Source of the DNA: Idiomarina abyssalis
GTDB lineage: Bacteria; Pseudomonadota; Gammaproteobacteria; Enterobacterales; Alteromonadaceae
Direction of reading: 5' to 3'
Length of the DNA stretch: 64,000 nt
NCBI RefSeq assembly: GCF_900116625.1
Contig: NZ_FPBE01000004.1
Location: 124,001-188,000, forward strand
Within the stretch, counting starts at the first letter, position 1. Each line of letters starts with the position of its first letter. The notes under the pieces are model-generated. The model saw only the letters and a program-made list of their open reading frames with translations. It was not told where the DNA came from and searched no databases. Both the position numbers and the translations under genes were made by a program. Positions 10,109-18,699 of this stretch are shown piece by piece.

Positions 10109-11571
10109 GCGCAGTCTCCTTGCAGCCATTCACTCACGACTGCTCTTTCGTTGTAATCCACACGTTGGGTGCCGATAACCTGATAGTCTTCATGTCCCTT
10201 GCCGGCCAGCAAAACCACATCGTCTTGCGCTGCTTCCTGCATGGCTTTTATCACAGCTTCGCGGCGGCCGGGCCAGACTTTAACCCGCTCTTTATCCGCA
10301 ATACCTGTCAAAATATCTTCGATAATCTGCTGCGCTGGCTCGGTTCTTGGGTTGTCGTCTGTAACAACCACAACGTCAGCGTAGTCCGCAGCAACTTTGC
10401 CCATTTGCGGGCGTTTACCGCGGTCACGGTCACCACCGCACCCAAAAACGCACCATAAACGGCCTTTGCAATGGAGCCGCAAAGCACTTAATACCTGATG
10501 CAAAGCGTCTGGTGTGTGCGCATAGTCAACCACCACTAATGGCGACTGCTTGTTATGGAAGGCTTCCATGCGCCCGGGAACCGGTAGTAAATGGCGACAG
10601 GCTTGACCGATTTCTGCCAAAGGCTTGTTGAGCTTTAATAAAACCGCTACGGCACACAGCAGGTTATAAACGTTAAAGCGCCCCAGTAGAGGTGTTTCAA
10701 CGGTGCAGGATTCGCCCTGCCAATTGATCTGAAATACTGACCCTTGCTCATGAAACTGAAGCCCCGTTGCACGCAAACAAGGCTCTACCGAGCTTTCATT
10801 AAGGCTTATCCATAGATCCGCTAAGTTGTCTTTATGCCACTGACTGAGGGTGTCATCATCGGCATTCACTATTCGGTTTTGCACACCAAAGTCAGCGAAT
10901 AGTCGTTGCTTCGCTGCAACGTAGTTTTCCATGGTGCCGTGGTAATCCAGATGGTCACGGCTGATGTTGGTAATAGCTGCTGCGGAAAACTGCAGTGCTT
11001 CTACACGGCGCTGAATCAAAGCGTGCGAAGACACTTCCATAGCCACAAGCTCTGCGCCTTCTGCAAGTAATGTCGCCAGTCGGTGTTGCACGGTAACTGC
11101 ATCTGGCGTCGTATGCCGTTCAGGCAACAAACGTCCGATGAGCCCACTACCTGTGGTACCAATAACCGCCGCTTCCATGCCCAGAGTTTTTGCCAACTGA
11201 GCCATGATATGAGTCACCGACGTTTTACCGTTAGTTCCGGTAACACCAACCAGCTGCATTTTCTCTGACGGGTGACCAAAGAAGGTCCCTGCAATATGAG
11301 ACAGGTGTTCGCGCACACCACTAAAGCCGACCACCACCGCACCTCGGCGATGTTCCAGCGCAAGCCCGGGGGCTTCAGCAATAACCGCTACCGCGCCGGC
11401 ATCTATAGCGGCATCAATATAGGCCCGCCCATCGGTTTCATAACCGGGGATCGCAACAAATACGTCGCCGTTAGCTACTTGTCGGCTATCTAACTTTATT
11501 CCACTGACAGTAACATCCGGAATAGCGAATGAAACAGGCAGCATGGTGAGTAACTCAGCCAATTTCATCAT
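10105..11571 (-). CDS. murE: UDP-MurNAc-L-Ala-D-Glu--meso-diaminopimelate ligase MurE
   Basis: MurE adds the third stem-peptide residue. The P-loop is GVTGTNGKTSVTH, followed by ISRDHLDYHGTMENY and VDYAHTPDAL. The motif DNPRTE in the C-terminal domain is established as the meso-diaminopimelate recognition motif (lysine-type enzymes differ here), so the peptidoglycan is the Gram-negative A1gamma type. Length 488 is normal. The start codon overlaps the ftsI stop (ATGA); a second ATG lies directly after the first. Confidence 0.97.
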   Translation of the reverse strand: MMKLAELLTMLPVSFAIPDVTVSGIKLDSRQVANGDVFVAIPGYETDGRAYIDAAIDAGAVAVIAEAPGLALEHRRGAVVVGFSGVREHLSHIAGTFFGHPSEKMQLVGVTGTNGKTSVTHIMAQLAKTLGMEAAVIGTTGSGLIGRLLPERHTTPDAVTVQHRLATLLAEGAELVAMEVSSHALIQRRVEALQFSAAAITNISRDHLDYHGTMENYVAAKQRLFADFGVQNRIVNADDDTLSQWHKDNLADLWISLNESSVEPCLRATGLQFHEQGSVFQINWQGESCTVETPLLGRFNVYNLLCAVAVLLKLNKPLAEIGQACRHLLPVPGRMEAFHNKQSPLVVVDYAHTPDALHQVLSALRLHCKGRLWCVFGCGGDRDRGKRPQMGKVAADYADVVVVTDDNPRTEPAQQIIEDILTGIADKERVKVWPGRREAVIKAMQEAAQDDVVLLAGKGHEDYQVIGTQRVDYNERAVVSEWLQGDCA

Positions 11572-13301
11572 TCATCACCCCCGAAGCCCGCGGCACGAAC
11601 TCGGGTGTCGTCAATGTTATCTGGCGCGACATTCAGCAAGCGCATGGTCTGAGACACAATTTTTGAGAATACGGGTGCCGCCGCTGTACCACCATAATAG
11701 TCATCGGTACCCGGCTCGTTTATAGTGACCACAACAACAATTTTCGGGTCGCTGACCGGCGCAATGCCAGCAAATAAAGCAACATACTCGTCTCCGTAAC
11801 CACCACCAGTTTTCGTTTTTCTTGTTGTCCCGGTTTTGCCCGCTACGCGATACCCCGGAACCTGAGCGGCTTTGGCTGTGCCGTCCCGCACCACCTCTTC
11901 CATCATATGCATGACAGCTCGAGTGTTGTCCGGATTAAACACCTGCTCAGCGGGTAACGGTGATTCCTGACGGAATATTGTGAGCGGCCGTTTCAAACCA
12001 CCGTTGGCAATAATGTTATAGGCATTCGCCAGTTGCAGAGTCGTTGCTGACAGCCCGTACCCGTATGAGAGCGTCGCAATTTCAAATTCAGACCAGCGTC
12101 GACGATCGCCTAAAATGCCGATACTTTCACCCAATAAAGCAATACCGGTATCGTTACCAAAGCCTGCGTCGGCATAGGTTTGCAATAGTGGTTCAATGCC
12201 CAAATCCAGAGCTATTTTGGTCACCCCGACATTGGAGGAATGTTTCAGCACCTCGGTCAACGACAGTTCGCCATAGTTGCGAGGGTCACTGACACGACGT
12301 CCGCCAATTCTCAACCAGCCGGGGCTGGTATCAATGCTATCGCCCGCTTTGTGGCGGCCATTCTCGAGCGCGCTGAGAATCACCAGCGGTTTCATCGTTG
12401 AGCCTGGTTCGTAGCTGTCGGTTACCGCCCGGTTACGCATTCTGAAAGACTGCAGTTCCGCACGGTTGTTAGGGTTAAAGGACGGGCTATTGACCATAGC
12501 CAGAACTTCACCGGTTTCGACATTAAGCACTACCGCCGAGCCTGAAGTTGCCTGATTGTAGCGCACGGCTTTTTTCAGTTCGGTGTAAGCAGTTGCCTGA
12601 ACACGTTGGTCGATACTCAGTGTCAGCTGTTTTGGTTGTTGTGCGTCTGTCTGACTAATCTCTTCAACAACCCGCCCTTGCGCGTCCTTGCGATAAACTC
12701 GTTTGCCCGGTGTGCCGGTTAAATGCTCGTCATACAATAGTTCGAGGCCTTCTTGGCCTGCACCATCGATATCAGTCAGCCCAATTAAATGAGCACTGAT
12801 TTCACCTGTTGGGTAATAGCGCCGAGACTCAGTTTTTAAATACACACCCGGTATTTTCAATTGCTTCACGTAATCCGCTTCTGACGGCGTCACTTTTCGC
12901 TGTAGGTAAACAAAGCGTTTTGACTCATCGTCCACCTTGCTCACCAGCTCATTACGATTCATACGGAAAGTTTCCGCCAGAGCCTGCCAGCGACGTTCGT
13001 CTGCCAACGCTTCTTTTTCTGCGATCCGCTTTGGATCTGCCCACACGGTTTCTACCGGAACACTCACCGCTAATTCTCTACCGTTGCGATCAACAATGGT
13101 TCCTCGTTCAACCGCAACGCTGGCTGATCTTAAACTGCGCATATCGCCCTGTAGCGAAAACGCATCGGGACTAATGACCTGGATATAGGCAGCACGTGCA
13201 ATGAGTACAGAAAAAACACCGAACAGTAAAAATACTGCGGTATAAAAGCGCCAGCGAGTGCCGGCTGGCTCTGCACGTTTCTTGCGACGAATCACTGCCA
13301 T
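11568..13301 (-). CDS. ftsI: Septal transpeptidase FtsI (penicillin-binding protein 3)
   Basis: FtsI is the class B penicillin-binding protein that cross-links septal peptidoglycan with FtsW. One N-terminal membrane anchor is at residues 19-38. The pedestal domain contains RGTIVDRNGRELA. The transpeptidase domain has all three active-site motifs: S-T-M-K at 301-304 with the nucleophile serine, S-S-N at 355-357, and K-T-G at 489-491. Length 577 is typical. It overlaps ftsL by 10 bp and is coupled to murE downstream. Confidence 0.97.
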   Translation of the reverse strand: MAVIRRKKRAEPAGTRWRFYTAVFLLFGVFSVLIARAAYIQVISPDAFSLQGDMRSLRSASVAVERGTIVDRNGRELAVSVPVETVWADPKRIAEKEALADERRWQALAETFRMNRNELVSKVDDESKRFVYLQRKVTPSEADYVKQLKIPGVYLKTESRRYYPTGEISAHLIGLTDIDGAGQEGLELLYDEHLTGTPGKRVYRKDAQGRVVEEISQTDAQQPKQLTLSIDQRVQATAYTELKKAVRYNQATSGSAVVLNVETGEVLAMVNSPSFNPNNRAELQSFRMRNRAVTDSYEPGSTMKPLVILSALENGRHKAGDSIDTSPGWLRIGGRRVSDPRNYGELSLTEVLKHSSNVGVTKIALDLGIEPLLQTYADAGFGNDTGIALLGESIGILGDRRRWSEFEIATLSYGYGLSATTLQLANAYNIIANGGLKRPLTIFRQESPLPAEQVFNPDNTRAVMHMMEEVVRDGTAKAAQVPGYRVAGKTGTTRKTKTGGGYGDEYVALFAGIAPVSDPKIVVVVTINEPGTDDYYGGTAAAPVFSKIVSQTMRLLNVAPDNIDDTRVRAAGFGGDE

Positions 13302-13609
13302 GAGACAAGTACCTCCTGCTCTGGCTCAACGTCACGCATACCCAACTGTTCCTGCGCGATACGTTCCACCCGACTGTGCTCAGTCAGCGAGTTCTGCTCA
13401 ACCACAAGGTGCCGCCACTCTCTGTCCAGAGTGTCGCGATACGAAAGCAAGTCGTCGCGCTCAGCAGTTAATTGCCGATTCAAATGCGCGATATAAACAA
13501 TGCTTAAGGCATTAACAATAACCACCACGCTCAGCAACACTATCCACTTATGCTGCAGCAGATCTTGCAGTAACATTTTGGTCAGGCTTGGGTAACGCTG
13601 TTTAGTCAT
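13292..13609 (-). CDS. ftsL: Cell division protein FtsL
   Basis: FtsL is a small bitopic protein that forms a complex with FtsB and FtsQ and activates FtsWI. From the ATG at 13609 the product has 105 residues: a short cytoplasmic part, a membrane segment at about 24-43, then a periplasmic coiled coil ([20 protein letters not shown]) and the conserved tail [18 protein letters not shown] seven bases upstream of 13609 decides the start over an upstream one at 13627. Recognition rests on size, topology and position between rsmH and ftsI, because FtsL sequences diverge widely. Confidence 0.93.
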   Translation of the reverse strand: MTKQRYPSLTKMLLQDLLQHKWIVLLSVVVIVNALSIVYIAHLNRQLTAERDDLLSYRDTLDREWRHLVVEQNSLTEHSRVERIAQEQLGMRDVEPEQEVLVSWQ

Positions 13610-14549
13610 TGCGAACCCTCCTGGCAATACGCAGCACAGAGCTACGTGAACGCGGATTTTCCTGAACTTCTGCCTTGCCCGGCTTAATCGCTTTACCCAC
13701 TTTTTCCAGTGCTTTGTCTTTATTCCGTTCAGCCTCAGTCACCGGTAGCCCCGGCGGCAGTTGCTTGCCTTCACTGTGCTTACGGATAAAGCGTTTAACT
13801 AAGCGATCTTCCAGACTATGGAAGCTAATAACCACCAACCGCCCGTCTTCTTTCAAACCAGAAAGCGACGCTTCGAGAGCTTGTTCTATTTGCTCTAACT
13901 CGCGGTTGATATGAATTCGTATGGCCTGGAATGTGCGCGTTGCCGGGTGTTTATGCTTTTCTTTTACCGGGCTCACACGGGCAATCATTTCCGCAAGCTG
14001 CTTCGTGCGGGTGAATGGCTTTTTCTCGCGGTCCATAACTATGGCGCTGGCAATACGGCGAGCAAAACGTTCCTCACCATACTCTTTAAGAACCCAGCTA
14101 ATGTCGTCTTTTTCTGCACGATTAAGCCATTCAGCCGCTGTTTCGCCGCTGCTGGTGTTCATCCGCATATCCAGCGGACCGTCACGCATAAAGCTAAAGC
14201 CTCGCTCAGCATCGTCCAATTGTGGGGAGGAGACACCAAGGTCAAATAAAATGCCCGTCACTTGCTGGTTCAGTTGCAAGTCATCAAGCACCTGTTGCAG
14301 GTTTGAGAAAGGAGTGTGGATAATTTGAAAACGGGGGTCGTCTTCGAAGGATTTTGCCGCAGCAATGGCCTCAGGGTCCTGGTCAAGAGCAATTACCCGG
14401 GCCTTGTCACCTAACTGATTAAGAAGCGCACGTGTATGTCCGCCACGACCAAATGTGGCGTCAATATATGTGCCTTGCGGATCAGTCGCTAATGCTTGTA
14501 TCGACTCTTCCAGTAGCACCGAAACGTGTTGCGGTGACGTTGTTATCAT
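13602..14549 (-). CDS. rsmH: 16S rRNA (cytosine-1402-N4)-methyltransferase RsmH
   Basis: RsmH (MraW) methylates the N4 position of C1402 in 16S rRNA using S-adenosylmethionine; RsmI, also in this window, methylates the 2'-O of the same nucleotide. The SAM-binding loop [14 protein letters not shown] is near residue 31. Family motifs [28 protein letters not shown] and the C-terminal [12 protein letters not shown] are present. The 315-residue length is standard. Its ATG shares one base with the mraZ stop (TAATG). Confidence 0.97.
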   Translation of the reverse strand: MITTSPQHVSVLLEESIQALATDPQGTYIDATFGRGGHTRALLNQLGDKARVIALDQDPEAIAAAKSFEDDPRFQIIHTPFSNLQQVLDDLQLNQQVTGILFDLGVSSPQLDDAERGFSFMRDGPLDMRMNTSSGETAAEWLNRAEKDDISWVLKEYGEERFARRIASAIVMDREKKPFTRTKQLAEMIARVSPVKEKHKHPATRTFQAIRIHINRELEQIEQALEASLSGLKEDGRLVVISFHSLEDRLVKRFIRKHSEGKQLPPGLPVTEAERNKDKALEKVGKAIKPGKAEVQENPRSRSSVLRIARRVRND

Positions 14550-15007
14550 TATAATGAAAAGTCTTCTAGTCGTTCGTTGAGAGTAAAGTCACCTTCGCGT
14601 TCAACATCCATATCTTGCGCCACCTGTTCGTGCCAGGCGTCTTCATCCCAAACTTCAAATTTATTCAGCTGCCCGACAAGCATCAGTTTTTTTTCTAAAC
14701 TGGCGTGTTGTCTCAATGGCGCTGACAGTAACAGACGACCGTTTTTATCCATTTCACAGTCGTCAGCATGACCTAGCAGAAGCCTCTGTAGTCGACGCTC
14801 TGCGGGATTCATACTGGATAATCGAGTGAGTTTTTGTTCTATGATTTGCCACTCGGGAAGCGGGTACAACAAAAGGCACGGTTGCTTAATATCAATCGTG
14901 CAGACCATTTTGCCTTCACAGTCTAATGACAACGCATGACGGTACTTGGCCGGTATGGCCAAACGTCCTTTGCTATCCAGACTTAATGTTGTTGCACCTC
15001 GGAACAT
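14549..15007 (-). CDS. mraZ: Transcriptional regulator MraZ
   Basis: MraZ is a ring-forming DNA-binding protein that in E. coli represses the dcw cluster, including its own gene, by binding TGGGN direct repeats. The 152-residue protein has two tandem SpoVT/AbrB-type domains, each with the D-x-x-G-R signature: [14 protein letters not shown] near residue 10 and [14 protein letters not shown] near residue 86. It is the first gene of the dcw operon. AGGTGGG lies just upstream of the ATG. Candidate binding repeats for MraZ itself lie 20-45 bases upstream of the start codon and are listed separately. Confidence 0.97.
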   Translation of the reverse strand: MFRGATTLSLDSKGRLAIPAKYRHALSLDCEGKMVCTIDIKQPCLLLYPLPEWQIIEQKLTRLSSMNPAERRLQRLLLGHADDCEMDKNGRLLLSAPLRQHASLEKKLMLVGQLNKFEVWDEDAWHEQVAQDMDVEREGDFTLNERLEDFSL

Positions 15008-15027
15008 GATCCCACCTGATCATTGCG

Positions 15028-15052
15028 ATCCACTATTATCCACAAATCCCCA
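15028..15052 (-). promoter_or_regulatory. Candidate MraZ operator: three phased direct repeats
   Basis: On the minus strand three pentamers, TGGGG (15052-15048), TGGAT (15042-15038) and TGGAT (15032-15028), are separated by exactly five bases, giving a 10-bp period. E. coli MraZ binds TGGGN repeats with five-base spacing upstream of mraZ, so position and geometry match. The second and third copies have A in place of the third G, so affinity is uncertain. The site lies between the predicted -10 box and the start codon, where binding would block transcription. Confidence 0.65.
15036..15044 (+). promoter_or_regulatory. Consensus DnaA box in the mraZ leader
   Basis: The nonamer TTATCCACA matches the consensus DnaA box exactly. 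It overlaps the second MraZ-type repeat. Three GATC sites follow at 15008-15011, 15018-15021 and 15027-15030, spaced 10 and 9 bases. Binding by DnaA is inference from sequence; part of the match arises because the MraZ-type repeat TGGAT is contained in the complementary box. Confidence 0.45.
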
Positions 15053-15061
15053 CAATGTTAC

Positions 15062-15091
15062 AGTCTAGGTGTCACTGTTTCCCACTGTCAA
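15062..15091 (-). promoter_or_regulatory. Predicted sigma-70 promoter of the dcw cluster
   Basis: On the minus strand a perfect -35 box TTGACA (15091-15086) is followed after 18 bases by TAGACT (15067-15062), four of six matches to the -10 consensus. It is the best promoter-like sequence upstream of mraZ and lies directly before the MraZ-type repeats. The start of transcription is not determined. Confidence 0.6.
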
Positions 15092-15230
15092 GAAAAAACC
15101 TCTTTATTTGTCAGGGCTTCACAGAAATTTACATTAAGCGCTTGATGCAACGTGCAAAATAGTTTTTCCGCTATGGGTTGTGCGATTTTTATGCGATACT
15201 CGACTGAGTTTTAGCTAGCTGTGATACTCA

Positions 15231-17366
15231 ATGAAGCGCTACTTATTTGTCATATTGGTAAGCTTTTGCGTGCTGGTGACCGGCGTTATCTGGTTTGCGG
15301 AGAATCAACACTCGCAAGTGATAGAGTCACGTAAGCGTGTGGCTACCGAACGCTTAGGCAGGTTACGCGCCGCACTCGAAGGCCAGATTAATTCCTCGCT
15401 GACCACCGCTCGTGCGCTGCAGGCTGAAATAAAACTTTCCCCTGACATTTCCGCAGAACGTTATCGTTTACTGGTGCAAGAGCTAATAGACAATGACCTC
15501 CCTGTTCGTCATGTGGCTCTGGCCCCTGATCTTATTATCGAGTTTCTCTATCCTTTAGTGCCAAACCAGGACGCGCTAGGTTTTGATTACCGAGCTTCAC
15601 CCGAACAGTTCAAGAGTGTTCAGGAAGCCATTCAACGCAAAAGCATCATTATTGACGGCCCTGTCAAATTAGTACAAGGCGGCTGGGCGCTAATTGCACG
15701 GGCTCCGGTTTTTATCGATAACTCGCTGTGGGGCGTTATTGCGATTGTTATTGATATTGACCAGTTAATGATCAGTAGCGGCCTGACCTCGGTTGATGAT
15801 TACCTCTTTGCGGTACAGAAGAAGAATGCAAATAACAACGATTTATTTGAACGAGGCGATCCATCCGTATGGCAAAAAGACTATGTTGCCATTGAAATCG
15901 ATGTATCCTCCGGTCAATGGACACTGGCTCTTGCGCCGAAAGATAATGGCTGGGCTAAACGCGATAATATTTATTGGATCATCATAGTTGCCGGCTGGAC
16001 ACTCTCATTTTTAATGATTGCCTTTATGTATAATTTGGTCGCAACCCAGAGTCGTTTACGGACAGCTTTGACAACAATTGACCGGCAGGCCAACTTCGAT
16101 TCAATCACCGATTTGCCTAATCGACGAGCCTTTGTTGACTATCTCAATCAATTAACTCAGAGCGGCAATGATCAGCATTTTGCTATTTTGTTTATCGACC
16201 TTGACCATTTTAAAGAAGTTAATGACAGCCTGGGCCACGACGCCGGCGACGAATTACTGGTATCGGTTGGTGAACGTTTAAGAAGTCAACTGCGGGGTTC
16301 TGACTTTATCGCCCGTATTGGCGGCGATGAATTTGTTGTGGTGATTAATCGCTTCAAGTCACATGAAGTCATTAATGATTTGGCAACCCAAATTAATCGT
16401 CATTTAAGCGAACCTTTTACATTACGTCAGAACCAAATACAAACCACCTGCAGCATTGGTATCGCGTTGTACCCTGACGATGGCATGAAAGCTGCCGAGC
16501 TTCTCAAAAATGCAGACTTGGCCATGTACGCCGCAAAAACCGCAGGGCGTCGCACCCACTACTTCTTTAATGACGAACTAAGAGCACAAACCGAACGCCA
16601 GAATACCATTCACAACCGAATGCGGGACGGCCTAAGGCGACATGAATTCTCGCTAGTTTATCAGCCTATTGTTGATTTTAGTTCCGGCAAAGTCACCAAA
16701 TGTGAAGCCTTACTTCGTTGGAAAGATGAAGATGGAAACGTCATTTCTCCCGCTGAGTTCATTCCGGTTGCTGAACGCACGGGGTTAATTCACGAACTGG
16801 GGCAATTTGTTCTGGAGCAAGCTTGTATTGACTGGGTTACCGTTCATAAGTCCGGGTACCCTATTGAGGTTTCAATTAACCGCTCAGAGCGAGAGCTGAA
16901 CGATATGAAAGTCGCTAAACAGTGGCTGGCTTGCATCAAGCAACACGGTATACCAACTGAAAGCATCACTTTCGAAATTACTGAATCCTTGTTAATGAGT
17001 AATAAGCAGCGGCAATTACAAATTTTGCATTACCTGCGCTCGCAAGGAGTACAACTGGCCATTGATGATTTTGGTACCGGTTACTCAAGCATTAATTACC
17101 TGCAGCGTTACCCTGTCGACTATATAAAAATAGACAGAAGCTTTTTGAATCAGGCACCTGATGACCGCGTGCAGGTTGCTTTATTAGACGCATTACTGCG
17201 AGTGGCCAGAGCCCTTGATATCGACGTTATTGCTGAAGGTGTGGAAACTAAGCCCCAATGGGAATTATTGCAGCAACAACAATGTGACTTTGCTCAAGGT
17301 TACTTTATTAGTGAACCTCTGACTTTGGATAAGCTATTAGATTTTTTGAGAAAATGGCAGTTCTGA
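15231..17366 (+). CDS. Membrane CHASE-GGDEF-EAL cyclic-di-GMP synthase/phosphodiesterase
   Basis: Predicted bifunctional cyclic-di-GMP enzyme of 711 residues. A periplasmic CHASE-type sensor (about 30-240, with LYPLVPNQDALGFDY) lies between two membrane segments (about 4-22 and 248-270). The GGDEF domain follows (about 285-445), with intact GGDEF at 364-368 and an RGSD product-inhibition site at 355-358. The EAL domain (about 465-705) keeps EAL at 492-494, FEITES, DDFGTGYSS and AEGVET. By motif, both catalytic activities look possible. It is transcribed divergently from the dcw cluster. I see no strong ribosome-binding site before the ATG. The ligand and the net activity cannot be read from the sequence. 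Confidence 0.92.
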   Translation: MKRYLFVILVSFCVLVTGVIWFAENQHSQVIESRKRVATERLGRLRAALEGQINSSLTTARALQAEIKLSPDISAERYRLLVQELIDNDLPVRHVALAPDLIIEFLYPLVPNQDALGFDYRASPEQFKSVQEAIQRKSIIIDGPVKLVQGGWALIARAPVFIDNSLWGVIAIVIDIDQLMISSGLTSVDDYLFAVQKKNANNNDLFERGDPSVWQKDYVAIEIDVSSGQWTLALAPKDNGWAKRDNIYWIIIVAGWTLSFLMIAFMYNLVATQSRLRTALTTIDRQANFDSITDLPNRRAFVDYLNQLTQSGNDQHFAILFIDLDHFKEVNDSLGHDAGDELLVSVGERLRSQLRGSDFIARIGGDEFVVVINRFKSHEVINDLATQINRHLSEPFTLRQNQIQTTCSIGIALYPDDGMKAAELLKNADLAMYAAKTAGRRTHYFFNDELRAQTERQNTIHNRMRDGLRRHEFSLVYQPIVDFSSGKVTKCEALLRWKDEDGNVISPAEFIPVAERTGLIHELGQFVLEQACIDWVTVHKSGYPIEVSINRSERELNDMKVAKQWLACIKQHGIPTESITFEITESLLMSNKQRQLQILHYLRSQGVQLAIDDFGTGYSSINYLQRYPVDYIKIDRSFLNQAPDDRVQVALLDALLRVARALDIDVIAEGVETKPQWELLQQQQCDFAQGYFISEPLTLDKLLDFLRKWQF

Positions 17367-17383
17367 AGTCAAAACGAGAAATA

Positions 17384-17739
<356 letters not shown>

Positions 17740-17744
17740 GGGGG

Positions 17745-17773
17745 ATTCTACGCTGCGTCAGGCTTTAACTCAA
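17745..17773 (-). promoter_or_regulatory. Promoter of rnpB
   Basis: On the minus strand TTGAGT (17773-17768) and TAGAAT (17750-17745) are spaced by 17 bases, and the predicted RNA begins about seven bases after the -10 box. The -35 box overlaps the rsmI stop codon (17770-17772). The bases between -10 and start are CCCCCGC, a GC-rich discriminator like those of stringently controlled stable RNA promoters. Regulation by ppGpp is inference. Confidence 0.72.
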
Positions 17774-18624
17774 TCTTTGTTTTTATTCTCCAGCCCCCAC
17801 TGATACAGCACATTTTTTCGTTCATCATGAATTTTCGCAGTGACAGCAGCCGCTTTCTTTAACGGCAATTCTTCAAGTAGCAACAGCAAGGTACGCTTAG
17901 CCGCCTCCCCGGGGCCGTCACTGGCTTCAGTTTCTTGCTGCAAGGGTGATATCAGTAACACCATTTCTCCCCGCTGCTGGTTACTGTCGTCCGTTAAAAT
18001 CTGCAATAACTCTGCAGCACTGCCTTTTAAATAGGTTTCAAACTGCTTCGTCAGTTCACGCGCTAATACCAACTGCCGGTCCTGTCCCAATACGACATTC
18101 ATATCGGCCAGGGTATGCAGAATTCTGTGTGGGCTTTCATAAACAACAACGGTTCTTGGTTCTGTTTTTAACGCTTCTAATTTTGCTCTGCGTTGCTGCG
18201 GCTTAGAAGGCAAAAAACCTTCAAAAGCGAAACGGTCGGTAGGCAAGCCAGCCGCAGACAGTGCTACGGTTACGGCACAGGCCCCCGGCAGTGCAACCAC
18301 TTTGAGTCCATGCTGACGACACCGTTGTACCAGCACATAACCCGGGTCATTAATAAGTGGTGTGCCCGCGTCGCTGACTAATGCCAGGGAGTCGCCTTGC
18401 TGCAGACGTTCAATAACCGCATCGGCACGCTGAGTTTCGTTATGCTCGTGCAGCGCAAACACGTCGTTTTGTATACCGTAATGCTGCATTAACTTCCGCG
18501 TATGTCGCGTATCTTCTGCGGCTATGGCTGCTACATCGGCTAATGTTTTTATTGCCCGCTCGGTCATATCGCCTAAATTGCCAATAGGCGTGGGTACAAT
18601 ATAAAGGGTCCCCGGGTCTGTCAT
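17770..18624 (-). CDS. rsmI: 16S rRNA (cytidine-1402-2'-O)-methyltransferase RsmI
   Basis: RsmI is a SAM-dependent tetrapyrrole-methylase-fold enzyme that 2'-O-methylates C1402 of 16S rRNA, the nucleotide also modified by RsmH. The N-terminus reads LYIVPTPIGNLGDMTERA. The motifs AAEDTRHTRKLM, LVSDAGTPLINDPG and VVYESPHRI are all diagnostic. The 284-residue length is normal. The gene is divergent from lpoA, as in many gammaproteobacteria, and its stop codon overlaps the rnpB promoter. Confidence 0.97.
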   Translation of the reverse strand: MTDPGTLYIVPTPIGNLGDMTERAIKTLADVAAIAAEDTRHTRKLMQHYGIQNDVFALHEHNETQRADAVIERLQQGDSLALVSDAGTPLINDPGYVLVQRCRQHGLKVVALPGACAVTVALSAAGLPTDRFAFEGFLPSKPQQRRAKLEALKTEPRTVVVYESPHRILHTLADMNVVLGQDRQLVLARELTKQFETYLKGSAAELLQILTDDSNQQRGEMVLLISPLQQETEASDGPGEAAKRTLLLLLEELPLKKAAAVTAKIHDERKNVLYQWGLENKNKD

Positions 18625-18637
18625 AATGAGTCTCAGT

Positions 18638-18666
18638 TTGTTTCCAACGTCAATGCCGTTTATAGT
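18638..18666 (+). promoter_or_regulatory. Predicted promoter of lpoA-yraN-diaA-dolP
   Basis: TTGTTT (18638-18643) and TATAGT (18661-18666, five of six to consensus) are separated by 17 bases in the 75-bp gap between the divergent rsmI and lpoA. The -35 match is weak. I see no other promoter before the four plus-strand genes. Confidence 0.5.
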
Positions 18667-18699
18667 ATCACCGAACAGGCACCAAAGCGGAACCTTACA

